NCBI GenBank assembly: GCA_029859455.1
Contig: JAOUDE010000056.1
Span: 1-10,927 of the forward strand
DNA from: Ignavibacteria bacterium
Lineage (GTDB): Bacteria; Bacteroidota; Ignavibacteria; UBA10030; UBA6906
Length of the DNA: 10,927 nucleotides
Direction of reading: 5' to 3'
In this document: piece by piece, positions 1-9,963 of the stretch
How positions within the stretch are numbered: position 1 is the first letter of the stretch
How the letters are laid out: each line of letters starts with the position of its first letter
The notes under the pieces: model-generated
The model's input: only the letters and a program-made list of their open reading frames with translations
What the model was told of the DNA's origin: nothing
Databases searched by the model: none
Translations under genes and position numbers: made by a program

Positions 1-356
1 CGCATCGGCACCGACGCGATCGCGGCGACCGGAACACGTTCCATCACTGTCACGAGAACGGCACCCGGGGCATCCCGTCGGACCTCGGCATCCTTCACAA
101 ACGGATCTTCGAGGAGTCTCCGGCGGACGGCAAACAGGTCAACATCGAACAGTCCTGTTCCGGAGGTGATTCCAGAACGCTTGAGAATCGCTCTCTCGGA
201 GAGAAGTGCATTCCCTTCCACGCGGACTTCTGAAACCAGCCGGTTCTCACCCCAGACATGTGCAGCCACCGAGAGCCCAGTCACAGCCGCCACGACGACC
301 GTCGAAGCGATGATGGCGCGGAGGTTTCCGGGAGTTTTCTTCCCTTCCGATGCCAT
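1..356 (-). CDS. ftsQ: Cell-division protein FtsQ (DivIB family), N-terminal part, cut by the left edge of the window
   Basis: FtsQ is a single-pass inner-membrane divisome protein that links FtsB/FtsL and the FtsWI synthase to the early division proteins. The visible 118 residues, translated by hand, show a short basic cytosolic start (MASEGKK), one hydrophobic segment at about residues 14-35, and then a POTRA-type domain from about residue 41 to 108, with the hallmark pattern VSEVRVEGN, a following helix with SGITSGTGLF, and the strand VKDAEVRRDAPGAVLVTVMER. The beta domain and C-terminus lie outside the window. The ATG overlaps the murC stop codon by one base (TGATG), so it is probably translationally coupled to murC; a GGAG lies about ten bases upstream. 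The identification rests on the POTRA domain, the topology and the position directly after murC, where ftsQ sits in dcw clusters. Confidence 0.9.
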   Translation of the reverse strand, partial: MASEGKKTPGNLRAIIASTVVVAAVTGLSVAAHVWGENRLVSEVRVEGNALLSERAILKRSGITSGTGLFDVDLFAVRRRLLEDPFVKDAEVRRDAPGAVLVTVMERVPVAAIASVPM

Positions 357-1738
357 CAGACCGGAGCTCCGATCTGCCTGACAAACTCTTCCCCGTATTT
401 CCAGATATCGCCTGCACCCATCGTGACGATGATGTCCCCTTTCTTCATAATCTTCCTGAGATGTGACGGAACTTTTGCCTTGTCCGGAACATAGGTCACC
501 TCGCGGTGACCAAAGTCCTTTGCGGCCTGAGCGATCAGCTCTCCGCTCACTCCCTGGATCGGCTCCTCCCGGGCGGGATACACATCGGTCACCACGAGGA
601 TATCCGCATCAAAGAACGATCTGCCGAACTCCTCGAAAAAGTCTCTCGTCCGCGAGTAGAGGTGTGGCTGGAAGACGCAGATGACCCGGCGGCGCCACCC
701 GGCTTTCGCTCCCGACAGCGAGGCGCGGATTTCAGTCGGATGATGCGCATAATCGTCCACCACCATGACGCCATCCTGATCCGCCTTCACCTCCCAGCGC
801 CTGAAAACGCCCGTAAACTTTTCGATCCCGTCCCTGACGTGATGGAACGGAATGTTCAGTTCCAGGCCAACGGCAATGGCCGCAAGAGCATTCTGCACAT
901 TATGTTTACCCGGAATCTGAACGGTGACACGGCCAAGTTCCTGGTCACCTCTCACCACTTCAAAACTCGTGGCGTTCTCCGCGTGAACAAGTCCCACCGC
1001 TCTCAACTCCGCCTGGGCACTAAGACCGTACGTGATGATTTTCTTCTTGATGTTGGGGATAATCTCCTGCAATGCAGGCTCGTCCAGGCAAAGCACCACG
1101 AATCCATAGAACGGTACCTTTCCGGCAAACTGGATGAACGCACCTTTGATGTCATCGAGATCCCTGTAGCAATCCAGGTGATCCACTTCCAGCGTGGTCA
1201 GCACGGCAATGGATGGTGTGATGGACAGGAAGGAACGGTCGAATTCGTCCGCCTCCACCACGATATATTCGCCTTTCCCAAGCCTGGCATTCGAGCCGGC
1301 CAGTCCCCTCAGTCTTCCACCGACAATCACCGTGGGATCGAGCCCGCCTTCCATCAGGACAAGGCCGACCATTGACGTCGTCGTCGTCTTCCCGTGTGTG
1401 CCGGCGATACCGACACCGTATTTCAACCTCATCACCTCAGCAAGCATTTCCGCCCGACGGATGACAGGGATTTTCCGTTTCCTCGCTTCCGCCACTTCCG
1501 GATTATCGGCCATGACCGCCGAGGAATAGACGAGCGCGTCCACATCCCCGGCAAGATTCGCGGTGCTATGGCCGATGTGGACCTCCGCTCCGAGCGAGGC
1601 AAGCCGCTCCGTGTTCTCGCTCTCAGCTTTGTCGGATCCGGTTATCGTAAATCCCTCCTGCAGAAGGATTTCAGCGATACCGCTCATTCCGATCCCGCCG
1701 ATTCCCACAAAGTGAAGTTTTCGTATTGAAGCAAACAC
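356..1738 (-). CDS. murC: UDP-N-acetylmuramate--L-alanine ligase
   Basis: MurC is the cytoplasmic ATP-dependent ligase that adds the first amino acid, normally L-alanine, to UDP-MurNAc. The 460-residue protein is of full family length. It carries the N-terminal UDP-binding Rossmann motif VGIGGIGMSG (11-20), the ATP P-loop GTHGKTTT (113-120), the MurC-typical EADEFDRSF (162-170), TTLEVDHLD (181-189) and the C-terminal-domain motif DDYAHHPTEI (328-337). These motifs separate it from MurD, MurE and MurF in the same cluster. The start is taken as GTG because the protein then begins MFASIRKLHFVGIGG, the usual distance from the glycine-rich loop, and no ATG fits. The upstream gene ends four bases before, and the purine tract AGAAGG abuts the GTG. 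The stop overlaps the ftsQ ATG. No murB or ddl lies between murC and ftsQ, unlike many proteobacterial clusters. Confidence 0.97.
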   Translation of the reverse strand: MFASIRKLHFVGIGGIGMSGIAEILLQEGFTITGSDKAESENTERLASLGAEVHIGHSTANLAGDVDALVYSSAVMADNPEVAEARKRKIPVIRRAEMLAEVMRLKYGVGIAGTHGKTTTTSMVGLVLMEGGLDPTVIVGGRLRGLAGSNARLGKGEYIVVEADEFDRSFLSITPSIAVLTTLEVDHLDCYRDLDDIKGAFIQFAGKVPFYGFVVLCLDEPALQEIIPNIKKKIITYGLSAQAELRAVGLVHAENATSFEVVRGDQELGRVTVQIPGKHNVQNALAAIAVGLELNIPFHHVRDGIEKFTGVFRRWEVKADQDGVMVVDDYAHHPTEIRASLSGAKAGWRRRVICVFQPHLYSRTRDFFEEFGRSFFDADILVVTDVYPAREEPIQGVSGELIAQAAKDFGHREVTYVPDKAKVPSHLRKIMKKGDIIVTMGAGDIWKYGEEFVRQIGAPV

Positions 1739-1744
1739 CCTTCT
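1739..1744 (-). promoter_or_regulatory. Shine-Dalgarno-like tract of murC, overlapping the upstream stop codon
   Basis: The minus strand reads TAGAAGGGTG, so the stop codon of the upstream membrane protein is part of an AGAAGG tract that directly abuts the murC GTG start. A spacing of zero is too short for a normal Shine-Dalgarno pairing, which suggests re-initiation by ribosomes that terminate at this TAG. A second AGG about seven bases upstream of the GTG could serve instead. Confidence 0.45.
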
Positions 1745-2246
1745 ACCTGTCTGTTATTCCCCTGCGACCCCAGCGACGAGTCTTTCGTTCTGGTATTCCT
1801 GCTGCAAACGTCCGAAGTTCAGCCAGCAATTCCTTTGCCCGTTCGTACCGGCCGATCCGGATCCGGAAGAGACGGCGCCGGTCCTTCAATTTGAAGACAA
1901 CCATCTGAAACATCCCTGCCGTTTGAACCCGTTTCTCCCTGCCGAAATAGATCCACTCGATCCGTTTTGCTTCGATCGTACTCTCTTCGAATCGGTTCCT
2001 GAATGTGATCGAAGTATCGCCGACCACCAGGCGGCGGTCCCTGATCCTGTTCAGCACAAGACTCCCGATCGAAATCAACACGAAGAACAGGATCACGTAC
2101 ATGAGCGGATCATCCAGAACGTACTCGAATCGTTTCTCCACAAGCGACCCCCGGATTCCTCCATAAAGAATCAGGGTAACGAGATAGAGCAACACCGATT
2201 GATAGTAGAAGTCCAGCTTGTAACGAAACGATTTTGACTCTGTCAT
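1743..2246 (-). CDS. Small membrane protein with two N-terminal TM helices and a PH-like C-terminal domain, function unknown
   Basis: I do not recognise a named family. The 167-residue protein has a short charged N-terminus, a hydrophobic helix at about 15-31 (YQSVLLYLVTLILYGGI), a loop of about 15 residues and a second helix at about 47-66 (PLMYVILFFVLISIGSLVLN). From about residue 70 a soluble, strand-rich stretch follows (RRLVVGDTSITFRNRF, then RIEWIYFGREKR, then MVVFKLKDRRRLFRIRIG) and ends in a helix (ERAKELLAELRTF). This pattern of alternating short strands plus a final helix resembles bacterial PH-like domains of the YcxB/DUF304 kind. The last 17 residues are strongly basic (IPERKTRRWGRRGITDR). 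Predicted topology is N-in, with the PH-like tail in the cytosol. It overlaps the murG stop by four bases (ATGA), and a GGAG lies eight bases before its ATG. Its place suggests co-expression with lipid II synthesis, but a role there is only inference. Confidence 0.8.
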   Translation of the reverse strand: MTESKSFRYKLDFYYQSVLLYLVTLILYGGIRGSLVEKRFEYVLDDPLMYVILFFVLISIGSLVLNRIRDRRLVVGDTSITFRNRFEESTIEAKRIEWIYFGREKRVQTAGMFQMVVFKLKDRRRLFRIRIGRYERAKELLAELRTFAAGIPERKTRRWGRRGITDR

Positions 2247-3352
2247 CGTCCCCGCTCCGCCAGCTTCAGGATCGCGGTGGCAAGATTTCCGGCCGCATCC
2301 GGCCGGCTCAGCTTCCTGGCGCGGTCTTCCATCTCGTTCATCCTTGCCCTTTGCGTGAACAGGCTGAGGATCGTGGCCGCCAGGTTCGTCAGCTCGGCTT
2401 CAGGAAGAACAACGGCCGCGCCGGCCTTTCCAAGTGACGAGGCGTTCTTTGCCTGGTGATCTGCCGCCGCGTGCGGATATGGTATCAGAACGGACGGAAC
2501 ACCCGCCTGGAGCAGTTCGGCAATCGTGCTTGCTCCGGAACGGCAGACCGCGAGTGAGGCGGCTCCGTAGGCGTATTCCATCTTCTCGATATACCGAAAC
2601 ACCTTCACGCTATCAGTGGCTTCCGCCCGGCTTACATCAGCAACGACCTGCGTGAAGTCCTGCTCCCCGGTCTGCCAGATAACCTGGCGTTTTCCGGCCA
2701 CCAGCGTTCCAACCACGGGGCCGACCGCCTTGTTGACAGCGCCGGCACCCTGACTCCCGCCGAAGATCAGGATCGTCTCACGCGACGGGTCCAGCCCGAA
2801 AAACGTTCTCCCGTCCTCCTTTGAAATCGACCCGATCTCCTGCCGCGTCGGGTTGCCGGTGAGCACAGGGTTGCTCCCGCGTTTCAGATAGGAACGGCTC
2901 TCCTCGAAACTCAGATGCACCTCGTCAACGCGACCGGCAAGCAGGCGCGTCGTTACTCCCGGAAAACTGTTCTGCTCCTGGATCAGAGTAGGTATTCCCG
3001 CCACCGTGGCCGCGTACAGAACCGGCCCCGAGACATACCCGCCGGTCCCGACAACAACCGCGGGCTGCCACCGCCTCAGGATCCGATATGATTGACCGAT
3101 TGCCATAAGAAGTTTCAACGGAAACAACAACGTCTCAGGTGAAACCGATCGCCGGAGACCGCTGATCCGGATGGTTTCAAGCGCGTATCCGTGAGCGGGT
3201 ACCACGCGCTCTTCGATTTTACCTTTCGTCCCGATGAACAGAATCTTGCTGTCTGGTTCCCTTCGTCGGATCTCATCCGCCATGGCGATCGCAGGGTATA
3301 GATGACCTCCGGTTCCGCCACCCGCAAAGAGAACCCGGACAGGGACGTTCAT
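2243..3352 (-). CDS. murG: UDP-GlcNAc:undecaprenyl-PP-MurNAc-pentapeptide GlcNAc transferase (lipid II synthase)
   Basis: MurG is a GT-B glycosyltransferase on the cytosolic face of the inner membrane that turns lipid I into lipid II. The 369-residue protein has the lipid-acceptor glycine loop AGGGTGGH (10-17), a second glycine-rich segment VGTGGYVSGP (101-110), QEQN (125-128), the donor-site loop FGGSQGAGAVN (197-207), RSGASTIAE (271-279) and PYPHAAADHQ (301-310). All are family signatures, and the length is normal. I chose the ATG that gives MNVPVRVLFAGGG. A GTG 57 bases upstream would add a basic stretch lying wholly inside the ftsW coding region and is unlikely. The ftsW stop is four bases upstream, with AGGAG only one base from the ATG. 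The stop overlaps the next gene (ATGA). Confidence 0.97.
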   Translation of the reverse strand: MNVPVRVLFAGGGTGGHLYPAIAMADEIRRREPDSKILFIGTKGKIEERVVPAHGYALETIRISGLRRSVSPETLLFPLKLLMAIGQSYRILRRWQPAVVVGTGGYVSGPVLYAATVAGIPTLIQEQNSFPGVTTRLLAGRVDEVHLSFEESRSYLKRGSNPVLTGNPTRQEIGSISKEDGRTFFGLDPSRETILIFGGSQGAGAVNKAVGPVVGTLVAGKRQVIWQTGEQDFTQVVADVSRAEATDSVKVFRYIEKMEYAYGAASLAVCRSGASTIAELLQAGVPSVLIPYPHAAADHQAKNASSLGKAGAAVVLPEAELTNLAATILSLFTQRARMNEMEDRARKLSRPDAAGNLATAILKLAERGR

Positions 3353-3353
3353 G

Positions 3354-3358
3354 CTCCT
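3354..3358 (-). promoter_or_regulatory. Shine-Dalgarno-like AGGAG of murG, overlapping the ftsW stop codon
   Basis: The minus strand reads TAGGAGCATG: the AG of the ftsW stop codon is part of an AGGAG that lies one base before the murG ATG. The spacing is unusually short and suggests termination-coupled re-initiation. It decides the start only together with the protein alignment, because the upstream GTG alternative has no better signal. Confidence 0.45.
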
Positions 3359-4514
3359 ACGAGTAGACCGCCCCAACGGCAGTCCCCTTCGGCTCCATCG
3401 GCGGGACACCGGGTGTTCCGTTAACCCGGGGATGAAGGTCCGTATGGGACGAAATATTCAGGAGGACTCCGACAGCGACCGATGAAACGAGCATGGCTGA
3501 CCCGCCATAGCTGACAAAAGGCATCGGCAGCCCGGTCGTCGGCAGCAATCCAAGCGTTACGCCGGCATTCACGAGCGCATACAGCGTGATGCACGAAGTA
3601 ATTCCCACCGCGAGGAGGCGCCCGAATTCATCCGGCGCGTATTTTGCTGTCTTCAGTCCGCGCAGCATAATCACCAGAAACAGAAACATGACGATCAGGC
3701 TGCCGATGAGTCCGTACTCTTCTCCGATCACCGAATAGACGAAATCCCCGTACGATTCAGGGAGAAAGAAATCACTCTGTCTGGTTTGCCCGGGGCCCAG
3801 GCCGAGTATTCCCCCGTTCCCGAATGCGATGATCCCCTGTCTCAGCTGGTAATTCAGCTCACCCGTCAGCAGGAATGATTTGATCCGCTCCAGGCGGTAC
3901 GGCGCTGCGGCGAGTACAAGGAAACCCACTACCGCACCGCATGCGATGACCAGCCCCATATGGGACCACCGCACACGACCCGTGAACACCAGAATGAACC
4001 CGGTCATCGCGATCATTGCCCCATTGCTGAAGTTCGGCTGAAGGAACACCAGTCCTGCTACCACGCCGATCCAGACCATCAGGGGGACGAATCCTTTCTT
4101 GAAGTCCCGGATCGTTTCTCGCTTTGCCACCACCAGTGCAGCAAGGTGAAAGACGAGAGCGTATTTGGCGAACTCCGAAGGCTGAAGGCTGAATCCGCCG
4201 ATGCTCAACGCCCTCACCGCTCCCTTCATTTCTCCGCCAAAGAGCAGCGTGACACAGAGCGCTATCACTCCGGCAATCAACGCTGGCTTTGTAATTCTCC
4301 GGTACCACTTATAGTCGATATGCATGAAGATGAAGATTGCCAGGATTCCGATCAGAACTTTGGCAGCATGAACCTCGAGCAGTTTGCTGCTCTCCCCGTA
4401 ACGCTCCCACGCCCACGTCGAGCTCGCGCTGTAGACCACTCCGAGGCCGATCACCATAAGAACAAGCACGGCCGTGAGGATTCCCAGGTCTATATGATTC
4501 CGCTTCCGCGTCAT
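3357..4514 (-). CDS. ftsW: Septal peptidoglycan polymerase FtsW (SEDS family)
   Basis: FtsW is the SEDS-family glycosyltransferase that polymerises lipid II at the division septum together with FtsI. The 385-residue protein has about ten hydrophobic segments starting at residue 10. SEDS signatures are the QPSEFAK motif (111-117), YQLRQGIIAFGNGGILGLG (222-240), LPESYGDFVYSVIGEEYG (251-268), whose Asp257 corresponds by motif to the catalytic aspartate of FtsW/RodA, and GLPMPFVSYGGSAML (338-352). The C-terminal tail after about residue 365 is short, glycine/proline-rich and presumably cytosolic. RodA is the other option, but the position between murD and murG is the usual place of ftsW. The ATG lies three bases after the murD stop and has no clear Shine-Dalgarno sequence, so translation is probably coupled to murD. 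Confidence 0.96.
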   Translation of the reverse strand: MTRKRNHIDLGILTAVLVLMVIGLGVVYSASSTWAWERYGESSKLLEVHAAKVLIGILAIFIFMHIDYKWYRRITKPALIAGVIALCVTLLFGGEMKGAVRALSIGGFSLQPSEFAKYALVFHLAALVVAKRETIRDFKKGFVPLMVWIGVVAGLVFLQPNFSNGAMIAMTGFILVFTGRVRWSHMGLVIACGAVVGFLVLAAAPYRLERIKSFLLTGELNYQLRQGIIAFGNGGILGLGPGQTRQSDFFLPESYGDFVYSVIGEEYGLIGSLIVMFLFLVIMLRGLKTAKYAPDEFGRLLAVGITSCITLYALVNAGVTLGLLPTTGLPMPFVSYGGSAMLVSSVAVGVLLNISSHTDLHPRVNGTPGVPPMEPKGTAVGAVYS

Positions 4515-4517
4515 GGA

Positions 4518-5882
4518 CTACAGTGCTCTGACTTCATTTTTGAAAGCGCGCCCCCTCTCTTCATAGTTTTCGAACCAGTCGAACGACGCACAGGCGGGTG
4601 ACAGCAACACAACATCCCCGACCGTCGCCTTGCCCGATGAGAGAACAACAGCCTCGTGCATCGATCCGGCCCGAAGGACAGGGACTGTTCCGGAAAACGC
4701 CCGGACCACATTCCCGGCGGATTCACCGATCGCAACGATCATGCGGACGTTCCGCGTGACGAGATCATTGAGTTTGCTGTAATCGTTTCCCTTGTCCCGG
4801 CCACCCAGAATCAGAATGATCGGCGACGAGAAACTCTGAAGCGCGTGCCAGACCGAATCGACATTGGTTGCTTTTGAGTCATTCACATAGGTTGCGCCGT
4901 TCAGCACCCGAACCTGTTCCAGCCGGTGTTCAACGCCGGCAAATGTCGCCAACGTCTTTCGCAGGGATCGCGCTGCGACGGCGAGCGGCTTCACAGCGAG
5001 GATCGACGCCATCGCATTCATGAGATTGTGCGCCCCTCTTATCCCGAGCTGAGCAGCCGGCATCAGTTCTGTTGCGGCTCCGCCCTCGGAGACCATGATC
5101 GATCCGTCCCGGACGAACGCTCCATCCCCCGCGACATCGTTCAGGCCAAACGCGAGCCGTCGCACACCCTCTGGTAGAGCTCTGTCCACACATTCTGTGG
5201 TGGCCGGGTCATCACTGTTGTACACCACGATGTCGCCTTTCCGCTGGTTCATCATGATCCGGCCCTTCGATCGCATGTACGCGTCAAACGACCCGCCGTA
5301 CCTGTCCAGGTGGTCCGGCGTAATATTGAGGAGGACGGAGACTCCCGGTCTGAATGTCTGAATCGTGTCCAGCTGGAAGCTGCTGATTTCCACCACCGCC
5401 ACTCCATCATGGTCAATTGATTCGACGATTTCGGAGAACGCAACTCCGATGTTTCCACCAACCGCCACTTTCATCCCGGCATCAGAAAGAATCCGCCCTA
5501 TCAGCGTCGTTGTCGTTGTCTTTCCGTTCGTCCCCGTCACTGCAATGATCGGGGCCCGGCAGAACCATCCTGCCACTTCGATCTCACTGACGACAGGAAT
5601 GGCCTTGCTGACCGCCTCCATCACAACCGGAATCGTGGCGGGAACACCGGGACTTAGAACAATCGTATCCGCATCAAGAACCCTGCTGGTATGAGCCCCA
5701 AACTCCGACTCCACGCCGAGTTTTTCCAGAGCTGTCTTTTCAGCCTGCTTCCGGTCCGCCGGAACAGCCTCGCTCAGGAACAGTTCACCGCCATGCTTCT
5801 TCAACAATCCCGCGACTGCCAGCCCGCTACGGCCACCGCCGATGACGCTGAAACGCTTCCCGCGAACAGCCGGTTTGTTCAT
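4518..5882 (-). CDS. murD: UDP-N-acetylmuramoyl-L-alanine--D-glutamate ligase
   Basis: MurD is the cytosolic ligase that adds D-glutamate to UDP-MurNAc-L-Ala. The 454-residue protein shows the N-terminal nucleotide-binding loop VIGGGRSGLA (13-22), the P-loop GTNGKTTTTT (117-126), the MurD-characteristic SSFQLD (167-172), NITPDHLDRYG (186-196), Lys206 in YMRSKGRI where Mur ligases carry the carbamylated lysine, NDSKATN (334-340), GGRDKG (360-365) and the C-terminal LSPACASFDWFENYEERGRAF, which is typical of MurD. The ATG at 5882 gives MNKPAVRGKRFSVIGGG, a normal lead. A TTG ten codons upstream would overlap the mraY end and is unlikely. The gap after mraY is seven bases and contains GAGG one base from the ATG. 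Confidence 0.97.
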   Translation of the reverse strand: MNKPAVRGKRFSVIGGGRSGLAVAGLLKKHGGELFLSEAVPADRKQAEKTALEKLGVESEFGAHTSRVLDADTIVLSPGVPATIPVVMEAVSKAIPVVSEIEVAGWFCRAPIIAVTGTNGKTTTTTLIGRILSDAGMKVAVGGNIGVAFSEIVESIDHDGVAVVEISSFQLDTIQTFRPGVSVLLNITPDHLDRYGGSFDAYMRSKGRIMMNQRKGDIVVYNSDDPATTECVDRALPEGVRRLAFGLNDVAGDGAFVRDGSIMVSEGGAATELMPAAQLGIRGAHNLMNAMASILAVKPLAVAARSLRKTLATFAGVEHRLEQVRVLNGATYVNDSKATNVDSVWHALQSFSSPIILILGGRDKGNDYSKLNDLVTRNVRMIVAIGESAGNVVRAFSGTVPVLRAGSMHEAVVLSSGKATVGDVVLLSPACASFDWFENYEERGRAFKNEVRAL

Positions 5883-5889
5883 GCCTCGA

Positions 5890-7014
5890 TCATCGGACCT
5901 TGAAGGTGGCAAGGCTCAGGATCATCATCAGGATCGCCACCACATAGAAACGCGTCACAATCTTCGGCTCGGGCCACCCCATCATTTCGAAGTGATGGTG
6001 GATCGGAGCCATCAGGAACACCCTCTTTCCTTCCCCGTATTTCCTTTTCGTGTACTTGAAATAAGCGCGCTGAATGATGACCGAGAGGGCCTCCGCCAGA
6101 AAGATCCCGCCCAGTGTCGGCAGCAGCAGCTCTTTCTTGATCAGAACACAGACGGCACCGATCGCCCCCCCGAGGGCGAGAGATCCGGTATCCCCCATGA
6201 ATACCTGCGCGGGGTATGCATTGAACCAGAGGAAGCCGAGGGAAGCCCCTGCCAGGGCAGTGCAATAGATGGTCAGTTCGCCCGAGCCTCGCAGAAACGG
6301 GATCGTCAGATAATCGCTCACCACGGCATTTCCTGAAATGTATGTGATCACGGCGAGGGTCAGCGAGACAATCGCGACCAGTCCGATCGCCAGACCATCC
6401 AGACCGTCTGTCAGGTTCACGGCGTTCGAGGTTGCCGTGATAACAAGAATAACAACCGGGATGTACATGAGCCCGAAATCCACCTCGAGGTTCTTCAGGA
6501 ACGGGACGGTCGTGGAGGAACGGATCGGGACCAGATCCCTGTCGATCAGCTCCGGGACGAAATAGATGATCGAGCCGACCACTCCGGCAACCACCACTTG
6601 CCCCGCTATCTTGTACCTTCCGATCAACCCTTTCGGTTTTTTCTTAACCACTTTCAGATAGTCGTCGAGGAATCCGACCGCTCCAAGCGATGCCGTGACG
6701 AAGATGATCATCACGACATACATATTGCCGAGGTTCCCCCACAGCACTGTCGGAATTAGTACCGAGGCGAGGACGATGAGTCCTCCCATTGTGGGGGTCC
6801 CGGCCTTCGTGAGATGCGTCTTCGGCGCCTCGACTTTGGCCGCTTCACCAATCTGCTTTTCCTTCAGAATCCGGATCACTTTCGGCCCTATCCAGAACGC
6901 TATCACAAGAGCCGTTACCGCCGCGGCGGCGGCCCGGAATGTAATAAACCGGACCACCCCGAGCCCGGGTGTCTGAAATTCCGTGTGAAGCAGGTCTAGT
7001 ATATAATAGAGCAT
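5890..7014 (-). CDS. mraY: Phospho-N-acetylmuramoyl-pentapeptide transferase (lipid I synthase)
   Basis: MraY is the polytopic inner-membrane enzyme that transfers phospho-MurNAc-pentapeptide to undecaprenyl phosphate, forming lipid I. The 374-residue protein has about ten transmembrane helices and all family hallmarks: TPTMGGLI (73-80), the Mg-binding DDY (117-119), NAVNLTDGLDG (197-207) with Asp203/Asp206, NAYPAQVFMGDTGSLALGG (255-273) including Asp265-equivalent residue Asp275 in this numbering, and the MAPIHHHFE loop (335-343) with three histidines at 339-341. These motifs distinguish it from WecA/TagO relatives. The start is the ATG 12 bases after the murF stop, with AGGG three bases before it. 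It is followed by murD after a seven-base gap. Confidence 0.97.
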   Translation of the reverse strand: MLYYILDLLHTEFQTPGLGVVRFITFRAAAAAVTALVIAFWIGPKVIRILKEKQIGEAAKVEAPKTHLTKAGTPTMGGLIVLASVLIPTVLWGNLGNMYVVMIIFVTASLGAVGFLDDYLKVVKKKPKGLIGRYKIAGQVVVAGVVGSIIYFVPELIDRDLVPIRSSTTVPFLKNLEVDFGLMYIPVVILVITATSNAVNLTDGLDGLAIGLVAIVSLTLAVITYISGNAVVSDYLTIPFLRGSGELTIYCTALAGASLGFLWFNAYPAQVFMGDTGSLALGGAIGAVCVLIKKELLLPTLGGIFLAEALSVIIQRAYFKYTKRKYGEGKRVFLMAPIHHHFEMMGWPEPKIVTRFYVVAILMMILSLATFKVR

Positions 7015-7026
7015 CAGCCCTGTGGC

Positions 7027-8438
7027 CTATGCCGTTCCCGCCTTCAGCATTCTCCTGCGCGCTGAGAGGCGGTCATGAACAAACGTGATGATGTCTTCCA
7101 TCCTCATCCCTCTGGAGCCTTTCACCAGGACGACATCACCGGGCGAGAGAAGCTCGAGAAGGTACTCCGCAAGAACGTTCTTTTCTTCGTAGTGAAGCCG
7201 GACCTTCACATCGGCGGACTCGTGGATCTTCAGGGCGTCCTGCCCGTATGTCAGCAGGCAATCGAACGCATGCCGGGTCACTTCGATTCCGATCTCTTCG
7301 TGGCGGCGGGAGGATTCAGAGCCCATCTCCCGCATGTCACCAAGGACCACAATCGTTCTTCCTGTTGTTCGGATCGACGAGAGCGTTTCCAGAGCCTCGA
7401 TCACTGAATCCGGATTCGCATTGTATGCATCGTTCAGAATCACCACACCGGAGACCCGAATGATCTCCATTCGCTCCTTCACCGGCTTGAACGCTTCGAG
7501 CGCTTCTGTGATCCCGGCTGTCGACACCCCAAGACACCGGCCCACCGTTGCCGCAGCAAGTGCATTCATGGCGTTGTGACGTCCCGGGACCCGAAGCTGA
7601 ACGATGGACGAGCGCTTCGCCCCTCGTTCCCGGAATCGCAACTGCCAGCATCCAACCCGGTTCGCCTCCAACAGTTCGCCCCTCATTCGCACGCCGGATG
7701 CCGAAAAGCCATAGCTCCACTTCTGCCTGTTCGCTTTGGCGGCTGCCGCCACCCGCTCATCGTCCGCGTTCACCAGCGCAACCGCGCCCCGCCGGGATTG
7801 GAGGCTCCGGAACAATGCCCCTTCTTCCGCCTGAACACCCCTGAGGTCACCAAAGAATTCCAGATGTTCACGACCGATATTCGTGACAAGTCCGTGAGTC
7901 GGATTCAGAATCGCGCACAGCCTGGCGATCTCCCCCGGATGATTCGTCCCTATTTCCACGACGGCAGCCTTTTCCTTTCCCGTTAGCCGGAAGAGAGTCA
8001 GCGGAACGCCGATATGGTTGTTGAAATTCTTTTCCGTGCTCAGCACCGGCATTCGCTTCCTGAGTACAGCGGCGGCCATTTCCTTCGTCGTTGTCTTCCC
8101 GTTGCTCCCGCCGATCGCGACCACAGGGTGGCTGAATCTGTCACGGTACATCCGCGCCAGCTCACCCAGGGCGATAGTGGTTTCTCTCACGACAACCACC
8201 GGGAACGGGACTTCACCTTTTGCAAGGGACTGTTCATCGACAACCGCAACGAGTGCGCCGCGCTCCGCTGCATCCCGGAGGAAATCATGCCCGTCATACC
8301 GGTCACCCCTGATCGCAAAGAACACCTCTCCAGGTCTTAGCGACCGCGTATCGGTCGAAACACCCTTCAGCTTCTTTCCTCTGAGGTGATCCAGTCCGGC
8401 TGCGTGGCTCCCCTCAATGCGGAGGAGATCGTCGACGG

Positions 8439-8448
<10 letters not shown>
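7027..8448 (-). CDS. murF: UDP-N-acetylmuramoyl-tripeptide--D-alanyl-D-alanine ligase
   Basis: MurF is the last cytosolic Mur ligase and adds the D-Ala-D-Ala dipeptide to the UDP-MurNAc-tripeptide. The 473-residue protein has an N-terminal substrate domain (STDTRSLRPGEVFFAIRG, 31-48), the P-loop GGSNGKTTTKE (113-123), the MurF-specific NFNNHIGVPLTL (141-152), EIGTNHPGEI (165-174), NIGREHLEFFG (190-200), NDAYNANPDS (339-348), LGDMREMG and the C-terminal VKGSRGMRME. NFNNHIGVP and NANPDS separate it from MurE. The ATG overlaps the end of murE by ten bases, and AGGA sits one base before it inside the murE coding region. Presence of murF here matters for taxonomy, since as I recall it is missing from this place in many Bacteroidota clusters. 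Confidence 0.97.
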
Positions 8449-9944
<1,496 letters not shown>

Positions 9945-9963
9945 CACCGGGTTGTCCGCTTTC

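Noticed and set aside
506..1375. A long plus-strand open frame of 289 codons antisense to murC
   Set aside because: It lies wholly inside the well-supported murC gene; its translation has no recognisable domain and is rich in Arg/His as expected from the complement of a GC-biased gene. It also has no supporting neighbours on that strand.
3353..3409. N-terminal extension of MurG from a GTG at 3409
   Set aside because: The added 19 residues are an arginine-rich reading of ftsW codons, and MurG proteins normally begin a few residues before the GGGTGGH loop.
3960..4601. Plus-strand open frame of 213 codons across ftsW and the murD end
   Set aside because: It crosses two real genes on the opposite strand, and its His/Glu/Arg-rich, low-hydrophobic translation is a shadow of the membrane-protein codons of ftsW.
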